DNA of 27,847 nucleotides from Chara braunii (lineage: Eukaryota; Streptophyta; Charophyceae; Charales; Characeae): positions 982,126 through 1,009,972 of the forward strand of contig BFEA01000028.1 in NCBI GenBank assembly GCA_003427395.1, written 5' to 3'. The notes below the pieces were generated by a model. That model was given only the letters and a program-made list of their open reading frames with translations, had not been told where the DNA came from and made no database searches. How positions within the stretch are numbered: position 1 is the stretch's first letter; each line of letters begins with the position of its first letter. Made by a program: the position numbers and the translations under genes. Positions 18,885 through 27,178 of the stretch are shown piece after piece.

Positions 18885-20325
18885 TTGGAGAAGACACGCA
18901 CATTTCGACGGGCGGAAGTATGGACATATGTTGTTTTGATAGCCACGGTAGTCGGAAACTCCCTCCGAGAATTCACCAAGGAAGATCGGACGCGAGATAA
19001 CGAGAGGGCACGGGATTACCGATGGAACGACGGATGGTTGGAAAAACGAAAGACTGACGGTAGTGGGATTTGGATGTCGGTGCCTCATCCGTTCATGAGG
19101 TACGACTGGGTTAAGTCAGCCCACGAGAAAACCGCCGCTCACTTTGCGGTCAGGATCACGGAGGCAGCCATTGACAAAAACGAATGGTATTGGTCCAACA
19201 TCCGGGACGATGTTAATTTCATCGTTAAAAATTGTCCATTCTGCGCGGCAGACAAAGCGCCGATTCAGCCGCCTAGGTCGATAGTGCCTACTGTAGTCGA
19301 GAGGCCGTTCCAAAGGGTTAACATGGGCACGACTGATATTGTCGTGCCCCCTGGACCAAATAGCTGCGAATATTCAGTTCTTCTGGTATTCGTGGATCAT
19401 TTCTCGAAATGGATCGAGGCCTACCCCTGCAAAACGCGACACACGGCGGAAATTGTGAGGTATGTCAACCGTTTCCTCGGAAATTCGGAATGCATCAAGA
19501 CACTGAGGAAATCCTAACGGACAACGGGGCAGAATTTTGAGGAGAAGTCTTAAGGAGCCTCGTCGTACATGGCGTCTCTATTCGCAATACGGCCCCCCAT
19601 ATGTCGCAATCGAACGGACTGGTAGAGAATGCAACCAGGGTAATCAAGACAGCCTTGCGGCAAAATATCACGGTTCGAGACACGAGGCCTTGGCACGATA
19701 TCATAGACCACATCTTTGCTATCCACCGAGGGACACCCCATGAGTCCACCGACCTGACCCCTTTTCAATTACGGACCAATAGTCTGGCCTGCGTAGCTCT
19801 ACCAAGCCTGAACGACGAGACGACCCTTGCGCGACGAGCCACGAGGACAACGGTCAAGGACAAGGCTCAGCGCCCCTTAGAGTTAATGGAAAAAACCCTC
19901 CCCCGTTAGCCCGAAAAAGACAGCAGATGACTGAAATGGCCCACAAATGACAGGTCCGCAGCTATGAGGCCCGAAACGGGAACGTTGGGCCTCGACCCCA
20001 GTATAAATTAGGAGACATAGTGTAGGTAAGGAAATGTGCTCACCAGGGCAAGTTAGCGCCACGATTCTTCGGGCAATTTCACGTAGTCGAGCTCGGTCCT
20101 AACGGAGTGAACACGGTGCGGCTTGCGCCGGAGGTCTCAGAAAGTCGATCGGCTCGACCGATCATTCAACACGTGTTCTATCTTTGCCCATTACCTCCTT
20201 CTCCTTCTCCCCCATTGTCTACGTCGTCCTTCAATTCTGAAGAGGAAGGCGACGACCTCGAACTCGACTACTCCGATTCCGCTTCCTCTCAGCCTTCGTC
20301 TCTACCTTCTCCCTCATCGCCATGA
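18885..20325 (+). pseudogene. Gypsy pol fragment: integrase
   Basis: The zinc N-domain is recognisable: SAHEKTAAHFAVRITEA then NEWYWSNIRDDVNFIVKNCPFC (19113-19245). The core follows: PFQRVNMGTTDIV (position of the first Asp apparently Gly), VFVDHFSKWIEAYP, then a one-base slip near 19480 into LTDNGAEF, HMSQSNGLVEN (catalytic Glu) and RPWHDIIDHI. TGA at 19538 interrupts it. A second slip near 19905 leads to the C-terminal domain: YKLGDIV, a TAG at 20023 where Trp is usual, KLAPRFFGQFHVVELGPNG, and a Ser/Pro/acidic tail. The stop TGA at 20323-20325 overlaps the ATG of ORF X. Integrase joins the DNA copy to host DNA; this copy is dead. Confidence 0.88.
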
Positions 20326-20807
20326 GCTTTTCTACCGAGCAGGTCATTAGCGAACATCTAATGAGACCTGGAGGGCATATTTCGTCAATCCGGCAGGTAC
20401 AACGACCTCGATTGAGTCCCGATCTGCTCCGTTTCGCGGTTTTTTTCAGTACGGCAGCCATCCACGCGGCGGCGGAATTTCGGTTTGCGCGGACCAGTGA
20501 TCGAACACGAGTGTTGGCTGAGGTGTTGGCTTTTCTGCGGCTGTCTACGCCAGGCGTCAGCCACGTGACAGTGATCGCCGCCTTCACCGGCGATTTTACG
20601 GCGTTGCATCCGTCAACTCACACGGATGCCCTTCGACAGCTGCGACTCCGGGCGCGCGACCTCACGGATGCATGGGTCCAGTTGTTAGCTCGGTCAGGCA
20701 ATCAGATCGATTCCACAAACGACATCGACCTCAGCCAGCTCCGACTCTCCCTCACTACGCTGAAGGTCATCATCTCGGAGCTTCTACCCTTCACACCGCC
20801 TCAATGA
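20322..20807 (+). CDS. ORF X, accessory ORF of the Gypsy element (unknown)
   Basis: An intact 161-residue frame whose ATG (20322-20324) overlaps the pol stop as ATGA. The protein begins MSFSTEQVISEHLM and is rich in Leu, Arg, Ala, Thr and Ser, with probable helices around LSPDLLRFAVFFSTAAIHAA, VLAEVLAFLRL and LRLSLTTLKVIISELL. There is no Cys cluster, signal peptide or motif that I recognise, so I give no function. It stays open although pol beside it is broken many times. Its stop TGA (20805-20807) overlaps the ATG of ORF Y. Either it is a real accessory protein translated by termination-reinitiation or the frame is kept by chance. It could also be the tail of a formerly longer gag/env-like gene. 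Confidence 0.6.
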   Translation: MSFSTEQVISEHLMRPGGHISSIRQVQRPRLSPDLLRFAVFFSTAAIHAAAEFRFARTSDRTRVLAEVLAFLRLSTPGVSHVTVIAAFTGDFTALHPSTHTDALRQLRLRARDLTDAWVQLLARSGNQIDSTNDIDLSQLRLSLTTLKVIISELLPFTPPQ

Positions 20808-21214
20808 ACCAACACCGCCTCTCAACCTTCGGGCTTCCCTCTAGTCACCCTACCTTCTGGCAGTCCGCTACGGACATCCCTCTCTCTTTTCAGATCAGGC
20901 AATTGGGCGTGTTGATCCTTGACGCCAGCAAGTGGGTAGAGTGGTGGAACATGTATGTCGCGCTCAACTTCTGCCTTCTCGAAGTGATCTTCCATTGGGC
21001 GGAGCCGGCCGATAAGGATGAGGAAGACGAAGTCCCCGATGATGACGTGGAGCCGATGATAATCCAGGCGTGGAGGACGGACACGGAAGGAGAGTTGTTG
21101 GGGATTCTTTTCAGAAAGGTGAGGGACAACCATTTGGAGCCAATCACAAGCGAGATCCTGGTGTTTCTGGCGCAGCTCCTGGACGATCTACCTGTGGATA
21201 TCCTGTCGATCTAG
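20804..21214 (+). CDS. ORF Y, second accessory ORF of the Gypsy element (unknown)
   Basis: An intact 136-residue frame starting at the ATG (20804-20806) inside the ATGA overlap with ORF X; the frame is also open upstream to 20672, but the overlap start is preferred. The middle WVEWWNMYVALNFCLLEVIF is hydrophobic, long enough for an amphipathic or membrane helix, and is followed by a strongly acidic stretch (DKDEEDEVPDDDVEP). The C-terminus is helical and Leu/Asp-rich. No known family is recognised. Position after integrase is where envelope-like or other extra ORFs occur in some Gypsy elements, but no envelope feature (signal peptide, cleavage site, Cys pattern) is seen. Confidence 0.6.
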   Translation: MNQHRLSTFGLPSSHPTFWQSATDIPLSFQIRQLGVLILDASKWVEWWNMYVALNFCLLEVIFHWAEPADKDEEDEVPDDDVEPMIIQAWRTDTEGELLGILFRKVRDNHLEPITSEILVFLAQLLDDLPVDILSI

Positions 21215-21243
21215 AGATTGTCGGGGAAGGGTAATCTGATGAC

Positions 21244-21262
21244 GGGAGGAGGAGGAGGGGGG
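21244..21262 (+). other. Candidate polypurine tract and 3' LTR start
   Basis: GGGAGGAGGAGGAGGGGGG ends immediately before TG (21263-21264), about 30 bases after the ORF Y stop. An LTR element uses such a tract to prime plus-strand DNA just before its 3' LTR, which begins with TG. The LTR end cannot be fixed because no second LTR is present. Confidence 0.45.
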
Positions 21263-21570
21263 TGAACTTGTGGGAGAGGTGGGAGAAAACGACTCCGCTC
21301 TCGATCTCCAGTGGGGAGCCGAGTGTAATGGATGGTGCGGTGAACGCGGGGGAAGCGATGATCTTGGTGAGGGAGGGAGGCGAGGTAATCGGGATATAGG
21401 GTACAAAGGGTGCGGGGAATCAAGGCGTGGAAATTCTCATATTCTTCGCACACGGGGAGAGTGGCACTAGCAGCAGCGAGACCGAGGAACTAAACTTGCG
21501 GACACAGACACTTTGCTTGACAGATAGGAGGAAGCGCGGGGCCGGGCCAGTATTTGAAGGTAGTCCACCA

Positions 21571-21753
21571 ATGGAGCTACCACCCAACCGCACACCTAGA
21601 CGTGCGGCAAAATCTAGGTCAAACGGGAGAGTGACGAGGTCGAGGAGTCGAGCAACCAAGACTCCAACGACTAAGAAGACACCGCCATCTATCCGAAAGA
21701 AAACACCCGCACCGTTGGGAATGGTAGGACGTCTGAGGTTTGTGAAGGTGTGA
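21571..21753 (+). CDS. ORF-A of the Penelope-like element: small basic protein
   Basis: From ATG 21571 the frame encodes 60 residues, 18 of them Arg or Lys and only one acidic (Glu2). It has clusters such as TPRRAAKSRS, RSRSRATK and PSIRKKTPAP. Such composition suggests nucleic-acid binding or nuclear targeting; no fold is recognised. The frame is open upstream to 21427 but has no ATG there. Its stop TGA (21751-21753) overlaps the ATG of ORF-B as TGATG. Assignment to the Penelope-like element rests on position and orientation only; it could instead belong to the preceding Gypsy 3' region. Confidence 0.5.
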   Translation: MELPPNRTPRRAAKSRSNGRVTRSRSRATKTPTTKKTPPSIRKKTPAPLGMVGRLRFVKV

Positions 21754-22112
21754 TGAATGAATTGAAGAATCTTGACGCGTTTGTACTGCAAAATATTTTC
21801 AAGGACGTAGGTATTGCGTACAATGGCAAATTTGAATCTATTTTCGACATTGCAGCGCACCGCACGAGAGCTGCGTACGGGTCTGATGAAGAGGAGGAAG
21901 CTAAGACAACTCTGGAAACTGGCACGGAGGGCACCACTGAGGGGGAGGTGAAGCACAATACTGAGTGGTGTGGCCTCAGTATTGCTGATCTGTGGGGAAT
22001 CATGGGTTGCTTGACGCAGCTGCGAACCTTGATTGATGGAGTTGACGCTAAGATCGAGAAACTTCTTCAACTGACGATTGTCAACTTGTCGTTATTCGGT
22101 GTGCTGCGGTGA
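21753..22112 (+). CDS. ORF-B of the Penelope-like element: acidic helical protein
   Basis: ATG 21753-21755 overlaps the ORF-A stop by one base. The 119-residue product begins MNELKNLDAFVLQNIF, has an acidic patch (YGSDEEEEAK), and ends with a heptad-like region (LWGIMGCLTQLRTLIDGVDAKIEKLLQLTIVNL) that could form a coiled coil for oligomerisation. No family recognised. A TGA at 22110-22112 is followed 8 bases later by ATG (22121), whose frame stops after nine codons, so ORF-C may have followed by reinitiation before a frameshift broke its start. Confidence 0.5.
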   Translation: MNELKNLDAFVLQNIFKDVGIAYNGKFESIFDIAAHRTRAAYGSDEEEEAKTTLETGTEGTTEGEVKHNTEWCGLSIADLWGIMGCLTQLRTLIDGVDAKIEKLLQLTIVNLSLFGVLR

Positions 22113-22137
22113 ACGCGCAAATGTGTGAATGCCTAGA

Positions 22138-22826
22138 TCCGTTTATTTGAGACGTTTGGATCTGAGTTCGTAAATATCTTGTCGAGTGTATACATTGTCG
22201 TCTCTCCATATTGCAAGTCGCACTACGTTGGTAAGTCGTCAAGACACCTGGACACACGCTGGCGTGAGCATCTCTATGCATGTCGGAAACGGTCGCCTAA
22301 TCATTTTTACCGTTGGCTTGGGATCTTTGGGTTAGAGAATTACGTTCTCATACCAGTAGATACCGTTGTTAACAATGACTTGATTAAGCTTGAAAACCTG
22401 TATATTCAACAATGGTCTCCATCATTGAATACAACAGGCGTTGCCAGAGGGGATGGTAGTAAAGGGAAAAAGCGAACACTAAGTAAACACGAACGGGCTA
22501 GGAAGGGTAGACTTGTGTATGATTGTCAGCGGGTCATCGCATCACTTCACTTTAGAATGCAGACATCAGATGACTGGCGGTTGAACTTGTTTGAGATTCT
22601 TGACAGATATGAGAAGTCAGGAGAACACGGATTTGCGATTGATGTTAGCGGAGGCAATACCTGGCAGTCACCATGGAAGAAGATTGTAAAAAAGTTTGGA
22701 TCCACTAAGGTCTTTTGTGGCCCTGGAACCCAACTACTTAGGGATTGTAAGACCTGGTTTGAGAAAGGGGGACGCCTTGTCATTGACTATGGAAACCGCG
22801 ATGTGGTTACCTCAAGCGGTTCCTAG
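22138..22826 (+). pseudogene. Penelope-like ORF-C, GIY-YIG endonuclease domain
   Basis: The frame is open from 22138 but has no ATG; residues are counted here from the TTG at 22179. VYIVVSP (3-9) and YVGKSS (16-21) are the GIY...YIG blocks. TRWREHL (26-32) holds the conserved Arg and His, and LENLYIQQWSPSLN (71-84) the catalytic Glu and the final Asn. All expected positions are present, so the fold looks intact. After it comes KGKKRTLSKHERARKGR, a basic linker, then a region ending at TAG 22824-22826. GIY-YIG enzymes cleave one DNA strand; in these elements the domain is thought to nick the target for RT. The start is probably lost to a frameshift near 22150. Confidence 0.85.
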
Positions 22827-23430
22827 TTTCACTACTAAGGAACCCAAGGGTAACTAACAATGAATATAAATGGGATATGCGCTCGATTCTTCGGTTGTAT
22901 AATGTCGTGAAGGATTTTTCAAAAAGTTCGACCAGAAAGTACCTACGCAGATTGATCTCACGAGTTTTCTTGGAGAAGTTTGACCTCAGCTTAAGTGTCG
23001 ATTTGTTAATCACGTTTGAGTTTGATGATAGGATCAGTATGTGTGAATTACTAAAGGTCGTGAATGATGTGTTGTTGGAGTGTGAATTGCCTACCTGTTT
23101 CATGCGACGTGCGCGCAAGAAAACTCGGATTGTTTGGCAGGAAACCAGACAATTGGTGAGCTGCTGCACAACCATCGGGTGTGTGCAACCCGAAATGCGC
23201 TGACCTGTCAATGCGCAGGTCTACCCTATCCCCGTGTGGATGGGCACGTGCACTTTCGCTTACGGAAAGAGGTAGTTAATCACCCACTACTGGCGAATGC
23301 TAATAACATCCCTAGAGCGCGTAGATCGGATTGGGTATGGTCCCTACGCGTGGAACTGGAAAAGAGTTTTCGCAGCTGGTGTGTTACCACGAATCCCGGA
23401 CGGGAGATTAGAGGCTTGCTTGACGGATGA
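22827..23430 (+). pseudogene. Penelope-like ORF-C, region between GIY-YIG and RT
   Basis: After a slip near 22800 a second frame runs LVSLLRNPRVTNNEYKWDM and STRKYLRRLISRVFLEKFDL to about 23150. Another slip leads to GNQTIGELLHNHR, then a Cys-containing LTCQCAGLPYPRVDGHVHF and NANNIPRA. Around 23300-23330 the frame changes again into the RT part. The CQC...GLPYP block looks like a conserved element of the family, perhaps a metal-binding motif, but I cannot name a fold. Three frame changes in 600 bases show long decay or sequencing errors. Confidence 0.6.
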
Positions 23431-24790
23431 TTGTGACCGAAGTCACCCTCTGTTGTGTGGGAAGTATGTCACTGATCTCAAAAACCAATATGAGGGACTG
23501 GTCCTGACATCTCTTGATCGGAATCCGGGTGAGACCGTAGTAATGTGCCCGAAAATTTACTACGAGGCTATGATGGATATGTTTGTACGGAGCTCCGGGT
23601 ATACGATCATGTTATGTACTGAGACTGCCTTGCTTCGGGAAGTCCGCGAGGATATGAAATCGGTTGGATTGCCGAAATTCGTTCGGTGGGATAACAAAGG
23701 AAGGTTGGGATCAGCATATATCATCCTGAAGCACAAGGACTTGACGCGGTATCGTCCCATTTGCCCCACTTTCGGTGAGCCTATGGTTTGTACGAGTAAA
23801 GCTGTTGTCAAGGGTCTCAATTTTCTCCTGTCTAATCTACCGAGGGACTATCACTTCAATCTCCCTGCGGTGTCACAGCTAACCACAACTATTAGCCGTG
23901 TGAACACTAAGATTAGACGATTGGGGCGAGTGACTGATGTGACCATACAATCCTTTGACATTAAGGACATTTTCAGCCGCCTCCCGCATGGGGACATTGT
24001 CAAGGCGGTCTACTGGTTGCTGTGTTTTCACCTGCATAAGGGTCAGGATTTTGTGAGGGTTAACACCAGAGGGAAAGGTGCCTCGTTTGGCGTGACAACA
24101 GGTGCTGATCACTGGAGGAGATTGGACTTTGAGGATATGTGGAAATATCTGAGGATTGATTTGCAGCATATGTATACCTTTGCTACCAGCATGTTGTTAC
24201 GGCATGATGTGGGGATTCGACAATGGGAAAACGTACCACTCCCCCACTCGCTTGCATTTTGTGTGCATATGCTGAATTTACGTTCTACAGCAGCCTGGGG
24301 AGATATGGGCGTCAAGTGTACGGGATCAGACTAGTTGACGATGTTATTTTGATTACTGCATCCCTGTCGAATGAGACACTGGTGTGGGTTTGACAACTTC
24401 TTAGTGAGTGCTATCCCCGGAATCTGTGCTTGAAACGCACGGATAATGGGTCTGGAGTCTTGAACTTCCTGGGCTGTGAGGTGAGGTGCAGGCAGTCTTA
24501 CCCATACCTTGGTTGTGTGCAGATGTTGAAAAACGAGGAGACCGCATGCAGGGCAATCTTTTCTTTTGTGGGGTAGTAAGAGTGCTGCAATCAGCAGTTA
24601 CTTGCATCCGATCGATCAGAATACTCCCATTCGCCGTGAAATTCCCGGACGACTGTTGTCACTCAAACGGGAACTCGGACTGAAAGATGTACCAAGGAGT
24701 TTTTTCGAACGCGTCCTACGAAAATTCGCCTTCCGACGTGATACGATTTGGAAGCAGAGCTTGGAGCTGGTTGGCGGGTCGGTGGCATGA
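23321..24790 (+). pseudogene. Penelope-like ORF-C, reverse transcriptase domain
   Basis: Early blocks are LDRNPGETVVMCP.IYYEAM and LTRYRPICPTFGEP. Motif A is SFDIKDIFSRLPH with its Asp at 23957-23959. A family-specific block follows (TRGKGASFGVTTGADHW), then FATSMLLRHDVGI. A two-base excess at 24218-24222 breaks the frame just before MGKRTTPPLACILCAYAEF (motif B). Motif C is GIRLVDDVILIT (VDD at 24334-24342). TGA at 24391 and further slips after 24540 interrupt the rest, where NFLGCEV and, in another frame, RSFFERVLRKFAFRRDTIW end at TGA 24788-24790. The active-site Asp residues survive; the reading frame does not. Confidence 0.82.
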
Positions 24791-25973
24791 CTGGAGTATT
24801 AGCCGACCTTTGGGATACTCGGACAGGGCAGTCCCATGGTTAGCACAATTTAGCAGTACTGATTTTTTTGGCCGAGTTTTTTTGGCTGAGTTTTGCTTGA
24901 AATGTTTTGGTTTTGTTTTTGGACTGTCGTTTCTGTTCTGTTTTTTTTTTTGTTTGTTCAGTTGTTTTCCTGGCATGATTGCTGTTTGTTCTGCCCTTCG
25001 GCATTTGGATGTTCTAGCGGACAATTGTGACACCAGCTGGGTTCGAACCGTCGCTAGTAACGAGTAATTTTCATTTTTCTTTCGTCTCGTGGTGTTTGCT
25101 TACCGGTAACCCTGAGTTGCAGCATAGTGCTAGGGGTTTCGAACCGTAGGCTTACCCTGTGATGGAACTGTGTGTATCGATTTTCGGAGCAGTACATAGG
25201 AGACTAGCTGCTAGCGGTCGCGTTTGATTCATGAGAAAGGTCAGTAGGCTTGTGGTAGGGAAACCCCGACTGTTCTCCGGTTTGACCAGAAGCAAGGGCG
25301 GGGCGCGCCTTTTGTCGGACGGTGCGACTATCCTATAACTAGTGTGGTAGCAATACACTCGACCTCTTACGGTTCGTCCACTCCATTTGCGGAGGCGGAC
25401 GTAGGGATTTGAGAAATGACTCGGCGGTTTCTGGGGTTGAGGAATGTTCGGATGGATTGCCGTAATTTTCGAGGTTTTGCTTTTCGACACACTACGTCTT
25501 GATTTGTCTCACTTGCCTATGAGTGTTGACTTGTCCTGGTCTTGCTCTACGTCTTGTCGTATGAGTGTTATCCATGATACTACTAATGATGATATCTGCA
25601 CCTGACAAGAAAATCTCACCTGTACAGCCTGTCAGTACAGGTAAATGTGCCCGTGTTCTATTTGAAGGAAAACAGCACGGTTACATACTTCAGGTCTTCA
25701 CTTGGCTGTGATTAAAACTGGAATTGCCAGTCGCAGTGCAGAGTCCGGAGCCGCAATGAGATGTGAAGGTGATTTGGCCATTTCCCATACACTAGACTTT
25801 GTTGGATGTCTCTGACTGCGAATTTGACCGAATTCAGTCGGCTGATTTTCTGTTTTTTGGGCAAAACATCAGAGTGCAAAGCCATTGCGCCGGGATGGTG
25901 GAGGAATCTCCCAAATTGAAGCCTCACGATTGGTTGATGGCTCCACTCAAGATAGTTCTAGTGTGTCCCCTAA
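24791..25973. other. No supported gene; possible element 3' region
   Basis: T-rich at 24860-24990 (TTTTTGGCCGAGTTTTTTTGGC). Short frames lack domains. It may be the 3' UTR or terminal region of the Penelope-like element; no terminal repeat was matched upstream. Confidence 0.45.
25618..25642. other. Interrupted palindrome ACCTGTAC/GTACAGGT
   Basis: Perfect 8-base arms with a 9-base spacer (AGCCTGTCA). Possible protein-binding site or chance. Confidence 0.6.
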
Positions 25974-26101
25974 GGGCATACTCACACAGGGACTTTCTCA
26001 GATCAGCTCTGGACGTGATTCCAGTCAGACTCATTCAGGTCCGGACATAATTGCAGCCGATATATTTAGGAAAGTACTAGACTGCTAGTGTGAGTATGGT
26101 C
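25974..26101 (+). mobile_element. 128-bp MITE, PIF/Harbinger-like, TAA target duplication
   Basis: Left end GGGCATACTCACAC (25974-25987) and right end GTGTGAGTATGGTC (26088-26101) are inverted repeats differing at 2 of 14 positions. TAA lies directly outside both ends (25971-25973, 26102-26104). A 3-bp TAA/TTA duplication with GG-starting ends is characteristic of PIF/Harbinger-type (Tourist-like) MITEs. No coding capacity; it would depend on a transposase elsewhere. Confidence 0.75.
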
Positions 26102-26104
26102 TAA

Positions 26105-26725
26105 GTCGACATCTTGTGAAGCCTCATCAGAAGGGCAGCCTGAACTGAGTCATGAAATGAGTCTTGTTTTTTTTCTTTTTTCTCTCTTTCCCTTTTCTGT
26201 GGATAGCAGCCTACCGCCATGGGGAAGACCTGCAGTTTCAGGTCTGTCTTACTGTGCTTGGAGACCCCATCCATTGCTGGGGGGCACCACCCTTGGGCAA
26301 CTGGGGCCGGAAGAGCAGAGTGCAACATATCAGGAACAGCATAGCAGGTGGCAACATGGGACACTGGACCGCTTTCAAGCAGGTGAAGCTCCCCACCAAT
26401 AGTCGGAGTCTCCCTTGGGGGCTAGGGGTGATTGCGCTTATCAACACCCCTAGGACCCACAAGGGATGTTAAAAAAAAACAAAAAGAGAGACTGCCGACC
26501 ATGCCGTATCATAATATGCATTTGTTTACCACACTCCCATTAAAGAATAATAATAACATGCAACAAGGGAGAACTGGGGCCCCACAAGAGAGCTGTGTTG
26601 TGGTGCCTAGAACTACCTGTGCATCTATACATCAGAGCAGACCAGCCCCAAGAAAACAGCTAAATTCCAAGGTCCAACAATAACAGCCTTTTTTCTTTTT
26701 TGGATCCCGTCATGGTTGCGTCCCT
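26105..26725. other. No supported gene
   Basis: An acceptor-like TTTCCCTTTTCTGTGGATAG ends near 26207 and open frames follow (26157-26402, 26164-26472), but none has a recognisable domain. An A run at 26471-26479 follows a stop. It could be a retrocopy or SINE-like segment; not resolved. Confidence 0.4.
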
Positions 26726-26728
26726 GCC

Positions 26729-26985
26729 GACCGCCGACCCCGACCGCAGACCGTATTGCAGCCGACCAGTAGGGGGATATAGGGGGGTATAGGGGTGGTA
26801 TAGGGGATATTGGAGGGGAGGGTATGAGGATGTTGGGGGGCGGTTTGTGGTCGTTGGGAGGGTGTATGGGGGTATTTGGGGTGGGTATGGGGGTGTTCGT
26901 GGATTTATAGGGGTTCTGGACACAAAAAAATATATATATATTTTGCAAGGTGCCGGCGACCGCCGACCGGTAGCTGCCGACCAGT
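26729..26985 (+). repeat. G-rich cassette flanked by GACCGCCGACC direct repeats
   Basis: GACCGCCGACC at 26729-26739 and 26958-26968, and GCCGACCAGT at 26761-26770 and 26976-26985, flank a block of GGGGTATA-like units (26772-26905). G runs separated by short loops at 26772-26806 (loops ATATA, TATA, TGGTATA) and 26856-26893 meet the usual G-quadruplex pattern on the plus strand. Confidence 0.7.
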
Positions 26986-27135
26986 CAAGGGTTGCCAATG
27001 GTCGGGGTGTGCAACACTGGATCCCGACAAGCTCCAACATACAGCCCCGCTTTTCAAAGAACACCTCTGTTTATCGTACGGTGGCCACAGTGCTTGCCAG
27101 ACGCTTCCACTCCCCACATGAGGGCACACACAGAC

Positions 27136-27136
<1 letters not shown>

Positions 27137-27175
<39 letters not shown>
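27137..27175. repeat. (AC)n microsatellite
   Basis: About 19 AC units. Confidence 0.97.

Positions 27176-27178
<3 letters not shown>

Larger units (their letters stand above)
17751..21262 (+). mobile_element. Ty3/Gypsy LTR retrotransposon, 3' portion
   Basis: From 5' to 3': RT thumb, RNase H, PHD-like finger, HHCC and integrase core, integrase C-terminus, ORF X, ORF Y, polypurine tract. RT-RH-IN order identifies Ty3/Gypsy. gag, protease and most of RT are missing, cut at the LINE 2 tail. No chromodomain is visible after integrase. An LTR pair cannot be shown in this window. Pol is one frame from 17751 to about 19480 with stops, then moves frame twice. Confidence 0.85.
21571..24790 (+). mobile_element. 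Penelope-like retroelement with N-terminal GIY-YIG (permuted order)
   Basis: Two small ORFs and a long broken ORF encoding a GIY-YIG nuclease upstream of a reverse transcriptase. Classical Penelope elements carry GIY-YIG after RT. A clade with the reverse order (Chlamys/Naiad-type) is known from green algae, protists and invertebrates, and this copy fits that architecture. Element ends, terminal repeats and target duplications were not identified; the limits given are those of the coding parts. Confidence 0.75.

Noticed and set aside
20322-21214. ORF X/Y as an envelope gene
   Set aside because: No signal peptide, cleavage site or Cys pattern; only one hydrophobic stretch in Y.
25040-25049. 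GGTTCGAACC, like a tRNA T-loop/B box (also GTTTCGAACC near 25137)
   Set aside because: The bases around it do not form a 5-bp T-stem, and no convincing D-arm, anticodon arm or acceptor stem is found upstream.
26157-26472. Overlapping plus-strand frames after a pyrimidine tract
   Set aside because: No recognisable motif; the two frames are mutually exclusive and neither looks conserved.
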